Positions 28,379 through 36,709 of a stretch of DNA of 47,223 nucleotides are shown in pieces; position 1 is the stretch's first letter, and each line of letters opens with the position of its first letter. A model generated the notes under the pieces. That model did no database searches. It was not told the origin of the DNA and worked only from the letters and a program-made list of their open reading frames with translations. Made by a program: the position numbers and the translations under genes. The stretch spans positions 1 to 47,223 of the forward strand of contig CAJJAX010000002.1 of assembly GCA_905182155.1 (NCBI GenBank), written 5' to 3'. The stretch comes from an uncultured Pseudomonadales bacterium. GTDB taxonomy: Bacteria; Pseudomonadota; Gammaproteobacteria; Pseudomonadales; Azotimanducaceae.

Positions 28379-29058
28379 TGATCAATAATCATCCAAATAC
28401 GCAGTTTTTGACCGACTACGCAGCCGGCGCCCTTTCGATAGCGCCCTTAATTTCGATCACAACGCATCTACAGTTTTGCGACCCATGTCGAGAAGCCGTC
28501 AGCGGCCTCAATATTCTCGGCGGTGAACTGCTTGCAGACTGCGATCAGGCTGAATTGTCCGATGATTTGTTAGCCCAAACCCTAGCGAAGCTTACGGCGC
28601 CAATGGAGACAACGCCTGAGACTCAGCCTGCAGTCGGCGCAGCTGATGCGGGGACACTCTGCCCGGAGCTGGCAAACCAGCTGCCAAAATATCTTCATAA
28701 ATTCCTTAATCATCATGAGCTTGAGTGGCGCGCCTTGTCATCAACCTTGTCGGTTGCCGCCATGAGTGTTGGCGAGACCGACTACGAGCTGGCATTGCAT
28801 CGCATCGATGCCGGCGGCAAGGCCCCGGTTCATGATCATAAAGGCACCGAGTTAACGGTTGTGCTCAAAGGCAGCTTTTCGGACGAGGATGGTATTTACC
28901 ACGAGGGCGACTTCCTCGTAAGGCAACCCGGTGATGTGCACCGGCCTTCCGCAACTCTCGACCAAGCCTGCATTTGCCTGTCTGTGCTGTCAGCGCCCAT
29001 TAAGCTCACAGGATTAAAGCGAGTCCTGAACCCGTTCATGCGGTTTAACCCCAGTTAA
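28378..29058 (+). CDS. chrR: ChrR-family zinc anti-sigma factor with cupin domain
   Basis: 226 residues. The N-terminal anti-sigma domain has H5, H30, C34 and C37, exactly one residue offset from the four zinc ligands H6, H31, C35 and C38 of Rhodobacter ChrR as I recall them. The C-terminal cupin reads HRIDAGGKAPVHDHKGTELT and later PGDVH, giving the second metal site needed for the singlet-oxygen response. It holds the upstream sigma factor inactive at the membrane-free cytoplasmic stage until released. Its one-base overlap with the sigma gene keeps the two in balance. Confidence 0.92.
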   Translation: MINNHPNTQFLTDYAAGALSIAPLISITTHLQFCDPCREAVSGLNILGGELLADCDQAELSDDLLAQTLAKLTAPMETTPETQPAVGAADAGTLCPELANQLPKYLHKFLNHHELEWRALSSTLSVAAMSVGETDYELALHRIDAGGKAPVHDHKGTELTVVLKGSFSDEDGIYHEGDFLVRQPGDVHRPSATLDQACICLSVLSAPIKLTGLKRVLNPFMRFNPS

Positions 29059-29185
29059 TCCCAAGTCATTCTGGTTAATTTAAAACGACCCAGCCGGGGC
29101 TAAAAGCAGCCTCCTCTTGCAACATCTGGTGCACCCTAGGCGGGCTTCTGACTTCGGTTGTTGTTTGCGCCGTCAAGGGTCGCCT

Positions 29186-30205
29186 TCAGCAAGGCTCATA
29201 CGGGGTAGGATCAAACCCAAAAATGCCATAGCGCGCGGTCACCGCGGCCAAGGTTTCTTTTGTCCAATAGGCATTGCCCGGCGCCGGAAATCCCATCACA
29301 CATCGCTGGTGCACGCTGGCCTCCCCAATCCACTTTTCAAAAAACTGATCTTTTTGATACGCCGACCAAGCCCAACCCGGATGCAAGGTGCTGACCCATT
29401 CAGCGACGGCCACTCGAAACGTCATGTTATGCGCCAACCGCCGGGCGCCGGACTTCAAGGGCGTTCCGCGATGCCAAGTGTCATGACGATAAAGCAGCAG
29501 GTCGCCTGGCACATACGCAATCCGCGCCTCACGTTCGTATAGCGCCGCTCGGAACTGCGCCATCTCTGGCGCTTTTTCTGAAAGATAAGCTTCTGCGGCC
29601 GCGCGATCGTTCACAAACCTCAGATCCCCAATGCCCGGCGCATCGATAATTGGCCATCGGTAGGCCGGATCTTCTGGGCCCGTACGGGGCACAACGGCCG
29701 TCTCCCCGCCGCAATCCGCTGAGTCTGAATAATACAAGATCAACTCAACCGCCTCCGGCGCATCCCACCTCGGCGGATGGACCAAGGAGTGGTTCGGATA
29801 ATCCACATGCATGCGTTGATCTCGATTGTCTTGCTCAGATTGCCGCTCGCTGCGGCCATACTTCGGCCAAAGGTCAGACTGGGTAAGGCGTAACTGCGCG
29901 ATTTCTGTGCCCAGCAGGTCCGCGACCGCTTGCAGCAACGCCGAGTCTAGGGTGATCTCGTTGAAGATCGTGTGCGGCGAGGGAAAGACTAAAGCGCCGT
30001 TACTGCCGAAGCCGGTCACCTTTTCGGCCGCAGCAGACCCTGCCGCAGGGAAGGTGGCTTCCGCCAAGTCGAGCATCTGTTGTTGTAAAGACGGATCAAT
30101 CAAGCCGTTGACCAGCGCATAGCCCTGCTGGCGCCAACCATCAATCTGGGCGCTTGAAAGTCGGCCTGAGGTGACAATTTCTGAATGGATCTCACGCGGG
30201 GTCAT
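29186..30205 (-). CDS. Phytanoyl-CoA dioxygenase (PhyH) family protein
   Basis: About 339 residues from the ATG at 30205 (GAGG six bases upstream; in-frame ATGs at 30217 and 30226 are possible). HVDYPNH supplies the HxD iron ligands and WHRGTPLKSGARR the distal histidine and 2-oxoglutarate-binding arginine of the non-haem Fe(II) dioxygenase fold. Relatives hydroxylate acyl-CoAs or small molecules, some in natural-product pathways. The gene lies downstream of two acyl-CoA dehydrogenases on the same strand, consistent with branched-chain or modified acyl catabolism. Confidence 0.88.
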   Translation of the reverse strand: MTPREIHSEIVTSGRLSSAQIDGWRQQGYALVNGLIDPSLQQQMLDLAEATFPAAGSAAAEKVTGFGSNGALVFPSPHTIFNEITLDSALLQAVADLLGTEIAQLRLTQSDLWPKYGRSERQSEQDNRDQRMHVDYPNHSLVHPPRWDAPEAVELILYYSDSADCGGETAVVPRTGPEDPAYRWPIIDAPGIGDLRFVNDRAAAEAYLSEKAPEMAQFRAALYEREARIAYVPGDLLLYRHDTWHRGTPLKSGARRLAHNMTFRVAVAEWVSTLHPGWAWSAYQKDQFFEKWIGEASVHQRCVMGFPAPGNAYWTKETLAAVTARYGIFGFDPTPYEPC

Positions 30206-30275
30206 GGCGAGCCTCATGGTTGGCACTCAAAGACCGGCCGGGCAATCCGACGAGCCTTGGGCACACAGGTTGGTA

Positions 30276-31382
30276 TCAGAACAATAACGCACCCAATTTC
30301 TGACGCTGATGACGGTCATCGCCAAACTGGTATTGACTCCAAAGCGCGCGCCTTAAAAACAGTTGGGCATCACACTCGTAGGTAAACCCGAAACCGCCAT
30401 GAAATTGGATGCCGCGATCACCGGCTTCTGAGAAGTGTTCGCTCGCACAGCATTTAGCCATTCGAACGGCCGCTTCGATTACGGCTTCATCGGTTTCATC
30501 GCGCCATACCGTGGCCGCATGGTAGAGGTAGGACCGCGTCATTTCTGCCCCCATCAAAATATCGACCGTGGGGTGTTTCATCGCTTGGTAACTGCCAATC
30601 AACTTATCGAACTGTTTCCGGGTATTGAGATAGCCAACAATCACGGCGAGCACGCCTTCAAGCCCGCCAGACATTTCCGCCGTAATGAGCAGCATGGCGG
30701 CTAGTTCAATTTTTTGAAACGCGGTACCGGGCAGGATCTGATCTGCTCGTATCGGCACATCCGATAGCGTAAGACTATAGCTCCGTCTGGTTTCGTCGAT
30801 CACAACTTCACGCTGGATTGCGCCTTCCGGGATTTCGGACGCATCGATCAGGCACCAACACAACGCACCGTCCCGCAATGCCGAAACCAAAATCACATCG
30901 GCAACGCCTGCATCGAGCACAAAGGTTTTACTGCCGGTCAACGTCATTTCACCTGAACCGGCTTGCGTCAGATGCGTTGTGATTTGATCGGTCTCCCAGG
31001 ATCCATTGGCCTCGGTTAAGGCAATGGTTGCAATCTGTCCGGCCGCGATCTTGGGAAGCCACTGGTTTTTCTGTGCTTCACTGCCATTCGTGATCAAAAC
31101 CTGGGCCGCAAGGGTCGTGGCCAATAAGGGCGTCGCCAAAAGTTGGCTGCCCATCGCCTCAAAGATCGGAACCGTATCTGCCAAATCTAAACCCAGCCCA
31201 CCAAAGGCTTCTGGAATGGTTACCCCAAGCCAGCCTAAATCAACCATCGTTTGCCAGAGCGTGGCGTCGAGCGGTTGGCCTGCTTCAATGACCCGCCGAA
31301 CCTCTGCGATTGGCGACTGTTTTTGACAGAATTCTCTGGCCGTATCCAAGAGCATTGCTTGTTCTTCGGAAAACCGTATCAC
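30276..31382 (-). CDS. Acyl-CoA dehydrogenase family protein (short, second subunit type)
   Basis: 368 residues from a GTG start at 31382, with AAGGAG 7 bases upstream; the longer open frame to 31457 overlaps the preceding gene and lacks support. GWLGVTIPEAFGGLGLDL, ALTEANG and RKQFDKLIGSYQAMKH are ACAD features, but several flavin and catalytic positions look degenerate, as in the smaller partners of heteromeric alpha2beta2 ACADs that act on bulky (for example steroid side-chain) acyl-CoAs. It is 10 bases after the other ACAD gene, so a two-subunit enzyme is a plausible inference. Confidence 0.87.
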   Translation of the reverse strand: MIRFSEEQAMLLDTAREFCQKQSPIAEVRRVIEAGQPLDATLWQTMVDLGWLGVTIPEAFGGLGLDLADTVPIFEAMGSQLLATPLLATTLAAQVLITNGSEAQKNQWLPKIAAGQIATIALTEANGSWETDQITTHLTQAGSGEMTLTGSKTFVLDAGVADVILVSALRDGALCWCLIDASEIPEGAIQREVVIDETRRSYSLTLSDVPIRADQILPGTAFQKIELAAMLLITAEMSGGLEGVLAVIVGYLNTRKQFDKLIGSYQAMKHPTVDILMGAEMTRSYLYHAATVWRDETDEAVIEAAVRMAKCCASEHFSEAGDRGIQFHGGFGFTYECDAQLFLRRALWSQYQFGDDRHQRQKLGALLF

Positions 31383-31392
31383 GGGCGACTCC

Positions 31393-32589
31393 TTAACTTT
31401 TGGGTAAGCCGAGCACGCGCTCGCCAAGAATATTTTTTTGGATTTGGGTCGTGCCACCGCCGATGGTACCGGAAAAAGAATTCAGGTAAGACCGCTGCCA
31501 CTTGCCACCATCCAGCGCATCATCACTGATGTACCGCGCGCCATTTGCGCCCTGTAACGACACCGCAAACCGGGTCATCTTGCGCTTTAGCTCGGAACTC
31601 CTGAGCTTTCCGGACATTGCCACAGCCGTTGGGTAAGTGCCGCCAAGCGCCGGGACACGTGCGCGCGACCCCATCAGAGCATTTCCCTTGGCTTCCAATA
31701 CCAGCTTCACCAACTCGTCCCGGGTTAATGGATCATCAATGGCCGGCTGGCCATTTCGGGTCGCCCGACGCGCAAGTTCAATAATATCGTTGATGTTTAA
31801 ATCCATCATCGACAACCCGCCGGCTTGACCCCCAACTGCGCCGCGTTCATACATGAGGGTTTTCATTGCGACCGACCAGCCCTCGCCTTCATTTCCGAGC
31901 ATGCAATCAGCGGGTATTCGAGCGTCGGTAAAATAAGTCTGACAGAACCCGAATTCGCCGGTCAGTTTTTTGATCGGGGTGGGCTCAATGCCCGGCGCGG
32001 TCATGGGCGCTAGGAAAAAGCTTAGGCCCGCGTACTTGTTCGGACCCTCATTTGAGGTTCTTGCAATCAGGATCATGTATTTGGCGTAACTGCCCAGGCT
32101 GGTCCAGATCTTGGAGCCATTGATCACATACTCGTCGCCGTCCTTCACTGCCCGAACCTGCGCATTGCCTAAATCAGACCCGTGATCTGGCTCTGAAAAC
32201 CCTTGGCACCAAATGTCTTCGGCACTCAAGATATTCTTAACGTAGCGCTGCTTATCCGCCTCTGAGCCCATATCTAAAATCAACGGACCCGCCCAATTCA
32301 AACCGATGGTATTGGGTACAAAAGGCACTCGCTGGGCCGCCATTTCTTGATTAACGATATCTTGCATCACTTGCGGCTGACCGCCGCCACCGTAGGCCTC
32401 GGGCCAAGACATACCCAAATAGCCCGCCTCGTAGACGGTTTGCTGCCAACGCCTTAGAAACTCGAATTGCTGATCGGTGCCCACTTCCATAAAGGTTTCA
32501 GGCAATAAGAAAGACGGCGTGGCCGGCTTATTCTCGTTCAGCCAGGCCCGTACGTCAGACCTGAATTCGTTGATTTCATTTTCGTTCAC
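31393..32589 (-). CDS. Acyl-CoA dehydrogenase family protein (larger partner)
   Basis: 398 residues with a GTG start and AAGGAG upstream. YLGMSWPEAYGGGG, WCQGFSEPDHGSDL and YVINGSKIWTSLG are the N-terminal and FAD-binding ACAD motifs; the C-terminus has GTIGGGTTQIQKNILGERVLG, the flavin-pocket and catalytic region. This form is common in proteobacterial sterol, cholate and terpenoid degradation clusters, paired with a shorter ACAD as here. It is the first gene of a probable operon ACAD-ACAD-PhyH. Confidence 0.92.
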   Translation of the reverse strand: MNENEINEFRSDVRAWLNENKPATPSFLLPETFMEVGTDQQFEFLRRWQQTVYEAGYLGMSWPEAYGGGGQPQVMQDIVNQEMAAQRVPFVPNTIGLNWAGPLILDMGSEADKQRYVKNILSAEDIWCQGFSEPDHGSDLGNAQVRAVKDGDEYVINGSKIWTSLGSYAKYMILIARTSNEGPNKYAGLSFFLAPMTAPGIEPTPIKKLTGEFGFCQTYFTDARIPADCMLGNEGEGWSVAMKTLMYERGAVGGQAGGLSMMDLNINDIIELARRATRNGQPAIDDPLTRDELVKLVLEAKGNALMGSRARVPALGGTYPTAVAMSGKLRSSELKRKMTRFAVSLQGANGARYISDDALDGGKWQRSYLNSFSGTIGGGTTQIQKNILGERVLGLPKS

Positions 32590-33431
32590 AAGCGCTCCTT
32601 AACCGTTCATCACCGAACCTTGGGAATATAATAGGAGCTAACCAGGGCGTTGACCACAGATCGGGCGGCCGTGATAAGACGGCATCCATGCCCTCAATAA
32701 CGGCTACTTCGTCCTTTAGGCTTTCGGGCTTTCGGGCGCTCAGTGCGCTCAGTGCGATGAATGATGCCCGTGTTGAACGGTTCGATGTAAAAAAGGGGAT
32801 TAGGCCTATAGGGATTCCTGCATCAGGGCCCTTGGGCCCTGATGCATTGAGCAGGTTAGAGGGTTAGCGGATTAGACGGTTCGGCACAATCAATAGCCCG
32901 CGATTGTGTGGCATCAAGGCCGGGATAAACCAAAGTAACCGTCAAATATCCCAAGGCGACTCTGCAGCGCTTTGGACGCACCAAAGGCCGGCGCGCGCTC
33001 ATACTGGCTAGGCCCCGTTGAAACCGGATCTTTTGTGAAGGGGCACGCGCCGCGCATAAAGACGATCCAAGCCAAAGCAACAACTCGAATAACAACCAGA
33101 GACGGAACAAGACACCCTGCTTGGGGCCGCGCCTTGGCGCGCCAGGCGCTACGGCATCACAAGGCAAATGCCGAAAATCATCCTTTAAGATGCGGCGCAA
33201 TACGGCATTTTGACCAACCTTAACATTCGCCAGACCGGCTCAATAGGAATGTACCGCGGCAGCAAGACAAGACTCGTAAGGATTGCAGCCAATAGATCGT
33301 TTTCGCATGGGTTTTAACTTGGGCGATCGCCCAATCGATACACACCGGAAGGAGCATCCGAGTTGTGATGTACAACTCGGATGTCTGCAAAGACACAACA
33401 CCGATAACCACTCGCTCGTTACAAGCTGTGG
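32590..33431. other. Long gene-poor interval with short repeats and a palindrome
   Basis: 842 bases. CTTTCGGG is repeated twice (32721-32736) and CTCAGTGCG twice (32739-32756). A 13-pair perfect inverted repeat with a two-base loop lies at 32819-32846. Open frames on both strands (for example 32856-33200 on the minus strand) show no family or start signal, so I leave them out. Confidence 0.6.
32819..32846. repeat. Perfect 13-bp inverted repeat
   Basis: TGCATCAGGGCCC and its exact reverse complement are separated only by TT. No T-run follows on either strand, so it is not a classical intrinsic terminator. It could form a cruciform or a bidirectional stem-loop, or be a protein-binding site. 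Confidence 0.8.
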
Positions 33432-33611
33432 TTAATCCTTCTTCGTGCTGATTCTAATATGGCGAGAGCCACTTTGTGCATTCTGACCACTCACACCGTT
33501 CGGTATTTCTTGAATCTTTTTACCGGACGCCAAAAAGGCCTCCGTTTCAGAAACAATCTTATCGCGCAACGACTGTTGTGCGAGGGCATCAGAATTTGAT
33601 TTTTTAGACAT
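33432..33611 (-). CDS. Small SutA-like protein, 59 residues
   Basis: An ATG-to-TAA frame of 60 codons: MSKKSNSDALAQQSLRDKI, then VSETEAFLASGKKIQEIPNG and a polar, basic tail ending HIRISTKKD. EAFLASGKKIQEI resembles the EAFLARGGxIxEV segment of SutA, a small RNA-polymerase-binding regulator, and of related short gammaproteobacterial proteins. It begins 17 bases after the RRM gene on the same strand, so the two probably form an operon for RNA-level regulation. No strong ribosome-binding site is seen. The resemblance covers only about 15 residues. Confidence 0.65.
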   Translation of the reverse strand: MSKKSNSDALAQQSLRDKIVSETEAFLASGKKIQEIPNGVSGQNAQSGSRHIRISTKKD

Positions 33612-33628
33612 AATCGTTAGGGCTGCGG

Positions 33629-33889
33629 TTATCGACGCGGCCGATCCTCTTTTGGACGAGCTTCATTGACGGTCAGCGCGCGGCCGTCAAACTCTTTGCC
33701 GTTCAGCGCGTGAATGGCAGCATTACCTGCTTCTTGCTCGCTCATTTCAATAAAACCGAACCCCTTGGAGCGACCCGTGTCTCGATCGGTGATGATCACA
33801 GCATCCGTGACAGCACCATGGGCTTCAAACATTTCAGCCAGTTCGCCCTGTGAGATTTTAAACGGAAGGTTACCTACATATATTTTCAA
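33629..33889 (-). CDS. RNA-recognition-motif (RRM) RNA-binding protein
   Basis: 86 residues forming a single RRM. KIYVGNLPF holds RNP2 and SKGFGFIEM RNP1; the basic tail RPKEDRPRR follows. Bacterial RRM proteins of this size bind single-stranded RNA and are often cold-induced. It heads a short transcript with the SutA-like gene. The SlyD-like gene lies upstream on the same strand, 74 bases away. Confidence 0.95.
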   Translation of the reverse strand: MKIYVGNLPFKISQGELAEMFEAHGAVTDAVIITDRDTGRSKGFGFIEMSEQEAGNAAIHALNGKEFDGRALTVNEARPKEDRPRR

Positions 33890-33963
33890 GTTAATTCCTT
33901 ATGAATCATGATTTCTAGTTTGTGCAGACCGGTAACCCTGCTCATGCAGACCGGTGGTTTCCA

Positions 33964-34431
33964 TCACGGATGCACATGTCCGTGGCTGATTTCTTCTTCT
34001 GTCGCCGCTCGTACGCTGATCACTTCAACCTCGAAATGGAGCGTCTGACCCGCCAGAGGATGATTCCCATCAACTGTAATCTCGTCGCCATTTACTTCTG
34101 CAATCGCAACCGATTGCTGATCGCCCTGTCCGTCCGAGGCCGTAAAACGCATCCCGGCTTCAATCGACTCAACCCCCGCAAAAGCAGACCGCGGCACAAC
34201 CTGAACCAGCGATGGGTTCACCGCGCCATACGCGTCGTCCGGCTCGATCACTGCAGTGAATTGATCGCCCACAACCTTGTCCAACAAAGCAGCCTCAAGC
34301 CCGGGAATCACACCACCGGTGCCGTGCAAATAAATGAGCGGATCTTGTCCTTCGGAGCTGTCTAGGACCTCTTCTGCGGCATTCGTTAAGGTGTAATGCA
34401 TTGCCACAACAGCGTGGTCACAAATTTTCAT
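33964..34431 (-). CDS. slyD: FKBP-type peptidyl-prolyl isomerase, SlyD-like
   Basis: 155 residues from the ATG at 34431 (MKICDHAVVAMHYTL); the frame is open further to 34491 but the family starts here. GTGGVIPGLEAALLDKVVGD is the FKBP core, interrupted as in SlyD by an insert-in-flap domain, and the end ISHGHVHP is a short His-rich metal-binding tail. It should catalyse prolyl isomerisation and act as a chaperone, possibly in metal delivery. Confidence 0.92.
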   Translation of the reverse strand: MKICDHAVVAMHYTLTNAAEEVLDSSEGQDPLIYLHGTGGVIPGLEAALLDKVVGDQFTAVIEPDDAYGAVNPSLVQVVPRSAFAGVESIEAGMRFTASDGQGDQQSVAIAEVNGDEITVDGNHPLAGQTLHFEVEVISVRAATEEEISHGHVHP

Positions 34432-34724
34432 GCGGGGCTCACTATTCGTCTGGTCCGGAATCAGTCCTAGACCCTCGCGACGATCTAGCAAGATTCAATC
34501 AATTAATACGATCAACTGAGCTTTTAACACGGACTTGATAACAAATAGTGAAAGAAAAGAAACAGTCAACATTGCGCGAGCCCCGCATGTTAACTGAAAT
34601 CACCCGGAATACCTAGGATGCCCGGTCTGAGCGCTGATCTGGGTTGGACTATTGCGGTAAGCCTTGGCAGTATTGGGACGCGCCGCTCAAGACTTTTGGT
34701 CATCTAGGGACCTGTAAAACAATT

Positions 34725-36062
34725 ATGACCCCCATTACTCGCACAACCGCTTGGATCTACGGCTCGGTTAGCCTACCGCTGGCCATCATCGGCTACCCTT
34801 TAGCGGTCTGGATCCCTCGGCTGTATTCAACAGAGATCGGGATTGACCTAGGATTGATTGGCCTCGTGATTTTTTGCGCCGCCATATTCGATGCAATTTC
34901 GGATCCCGCCATGGGGTTTATGTCGGACCGCTTTCAAACCCGCTGGGGTCGACGCAAGCCTTGGATCGCAATCGGCGTACCCATTTACGCGGTAGCGGTC
35001 TGGATGCTCCTCAATCCAGATCAAGGCAGCACCGTTTTATATCTTGCGCTCTTCTTTATCTTGCTCCGGCTAGCAACCACCATTTTAGGCCTGCCTTATG
35101 CCGCCTGGGGGATGGAGCTCTCGGACGAATACCATACCCGAACCATGATCCAATCTGCCCGGGAAAAGTATGTGCTGGCGGGTTTGATCGTCGCCTCGGC
35201 CATCGTGCTCATTTCAGAGGAGGTGTTCGATAATCGATCGGCCAGCTTCGTGCTGAGTAATTTTTCTTGGGTGATCGTGACTCTGCTACCACTCACCGCC
35301 TTACTCGTTATTTTAAAGGTGCCCGAAGTCGCGGTGCCGAAGGCGCCCCGCGTCTCGATTGTGGCCTCGCTGCGGCAAATGACCCGAAACAAGCTTTTCT
35401 TCCGATTGCTGATGATCGAATTACTCATTGCTGGCGGCGAGAACTTCAGAAATACCCTGTCGCTTTTTTTCGTGCAGGACTACGTTGGCGCAGATCGAGT
35501 GGGGCGCTTATATGTGCTGTATTTTGGCGTGGGACTGTTAGCCATTCCGGTCTGGGATTGGATTGCGCGTCGGTTTGGTAAGCACCAGTCTTTAGCGACC
35601 GCCATGGTACTGGTCAGTATCATCGCAATTGCTTGCTTTATGCTGGACTACGGCCAGATCACCGAGTTTTATGTTTTGTTTGCCTTAAAGGGCTTTTGTT
35701 TCGGCGCGTTTGCCTACCTACCCCGCGCCATGCTGGCAGACGTTGTGGATTTCGATACTGTGCGATCGGGTACGGCACAACCCGCCAGTTATTTTGCCAT
35801 TTTGGGCTTCATGACCAAGTGCGCGGCATCCTTTGGCGGCTTGTCACTGCCCATTCTTGGCCTCGTGGGCTACTCGGTCGCAAAAAACGTGACCAACGGG
35901 CCAACAGAACTCATGTGGCTGGGCATCCTGTATGCGATTGTGCCAACCCTTATGTTTGTGGTGGCCTTTTACCTGTGCATCACCTGGCCCTTAAACGCCC
36001 AGCTTCATCAACGTTTGCAGCGCCTTGTTGCCCGCAAACAGGCCCGCTACGCCAAGGGTTGA
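34725..36062 (+). CDS. MFS transporter, GPH-type symporter (second copy in window)
   Basis: 445 residues with about twelve helices. DAISDPAMGFMSDRFQTRWGRRKPW between helices 2 and 3 (shown up to W; the acidic positions are the cation-site pattern) marks the GPH family. I prefer the ATG at 34725 (MTPITRTTAWIYGS) over 34644, since it begins at the usual place for the first helix; the ribosome-binding site is weak for both. It is clearly distinct from the symporter at 14343. It is convergent with the next gene, with only 8 bases between the stops. A TGATC-N17-GTAA sequence lies at 34635. Confidence 0.87.
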   Translation: MTPITRTTAWIYGSVSLPLAIIGYPLAVWIPRLYSTEIGIDLGLIGLVIFCAAIFDAISDPAMGFMSDRFQTRWGRRKPWIAIGVPIYAVAVWMLLNPDQGSTVLYLALFFILLRLATTILGLPYAAWGMELSDEYHTRTMIQSAREKYVLAGLIVASAIVLISEEVFDNRSASFVLSNFSWVIVTLLPLTALLVILKVPEVAVPKAPRVSIVASLRQMTRNKLFFRLLMIELLIAGGENFRNTLSLFFVQDYVGADRVGRLYVLYFGVGLLAIPVWDWIARRFGKHQSLATAMVLVSIIAIACFMLDYGQITEFYVLFALKGFCFGAFAYLPRAMLADVVDFDTVRSGTAQPASYFAILGFMTKCAASFGGLSLPILGLVGYSVAKNVTNGPTELMWLGILYAIVPTLMFVVAFYLCITWPLNAQLHQRLQRLVARKQARYAKG

Positions 36063-36070
36063 TGCCGGAC

Positions 36071-36709
36071 CTAGTGAACCGGTGTGCCGCTCAACAAGCC
36101 GCCCACCAAATGTAGCCGGGCTTCGATTGAATTGCATTCTAGAAGCTGTTGCATGATATCGGCATCAAATTTCAAATATTGGAAAATGCGATACGAAAAA
36201 ACCGACGACGACTGTTCTTGCCAGCTGGTGGCCGCCAGAATCTTCCGCAACGACTGATGCTCATCGCCGATTAGCGCCAGCAGACTGTCGTTAATCTCTC
36301 TTTGCAGCGCAGGATATTCCTGCTCGGCATCCTCATCGACCAATCGTTCCGCGCGCACAATTTTGTACGGCAGCGTTTGCACTTCCGAGACCACGCGATA
36401 GCGCGCTTGCATCTCGATGGTGGCATGAATGCGCCCATCATCGAGGGTCTCTAGAATCCGGCAAGGGCCTGCTGAGAAAACCTCGAAAGGTAGATAAGTC
36501 GCCTGGTTCGTGCTCAGCGCCTCTTCAGTGGTTTTCAACTGCGGCGCCGCACGGATCTGTTTGCGAGTATGGCAAACGCCAATTGGACGCTCGGCGGCCA
36601 CGCTATCGGCCACCATCTTGCGATAACGCGGCTCAAACACATGGAGCGGGACTTCGTGGCCAGGGAAGGCCACCAACTCTGGAATCGGAAATAACGCGAT
36701 CTCTTGCAC
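36071..36709 (-). CDS. Lon-type substrate-binding (LON-domain) protein
   Basis: 212 residues with only the N-terminal substrate-binding domain of Lon protease (COG2802 type): LFPIPELVAFPGHEVPLHVFEPRYRKM is the defining start, given here by its key run LFPIPELVAFPGHEV and then EPRYRKM. There is no ATPase or protease domain, as is normal for this stand-alone family. The start is GTG, with AAGGAG about 10 bases upstream. The function is unknown; a role in recognising damaged proteins is often assumed. Confidence 0.9.
   Translation of the reverse strand: MQEIALFPIPELVAFPGHEVPLHVFEPRYRKMVADSVAAERPIGVCHTRKQIRAAPQLKTTEEALSTNQATYLPFEVFSAGPCRILETLDDGRIHATIEMQARYRVVSEVQTLPYKIVRAERLVDEDAEQEYPALQREINDSLLALIGDEHQSLRKILAATSWQEQSSSVFSYRIFQYLKFDADIMQQLLECNSIEARLHLVGGLLSGTPVH

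Noticed and set aside
32856-33200. Minus-strand ORF of 114 codons
   Set aside because: No start signal and no family; a divergent plus-strand ORF overlaps it with equal weakness.
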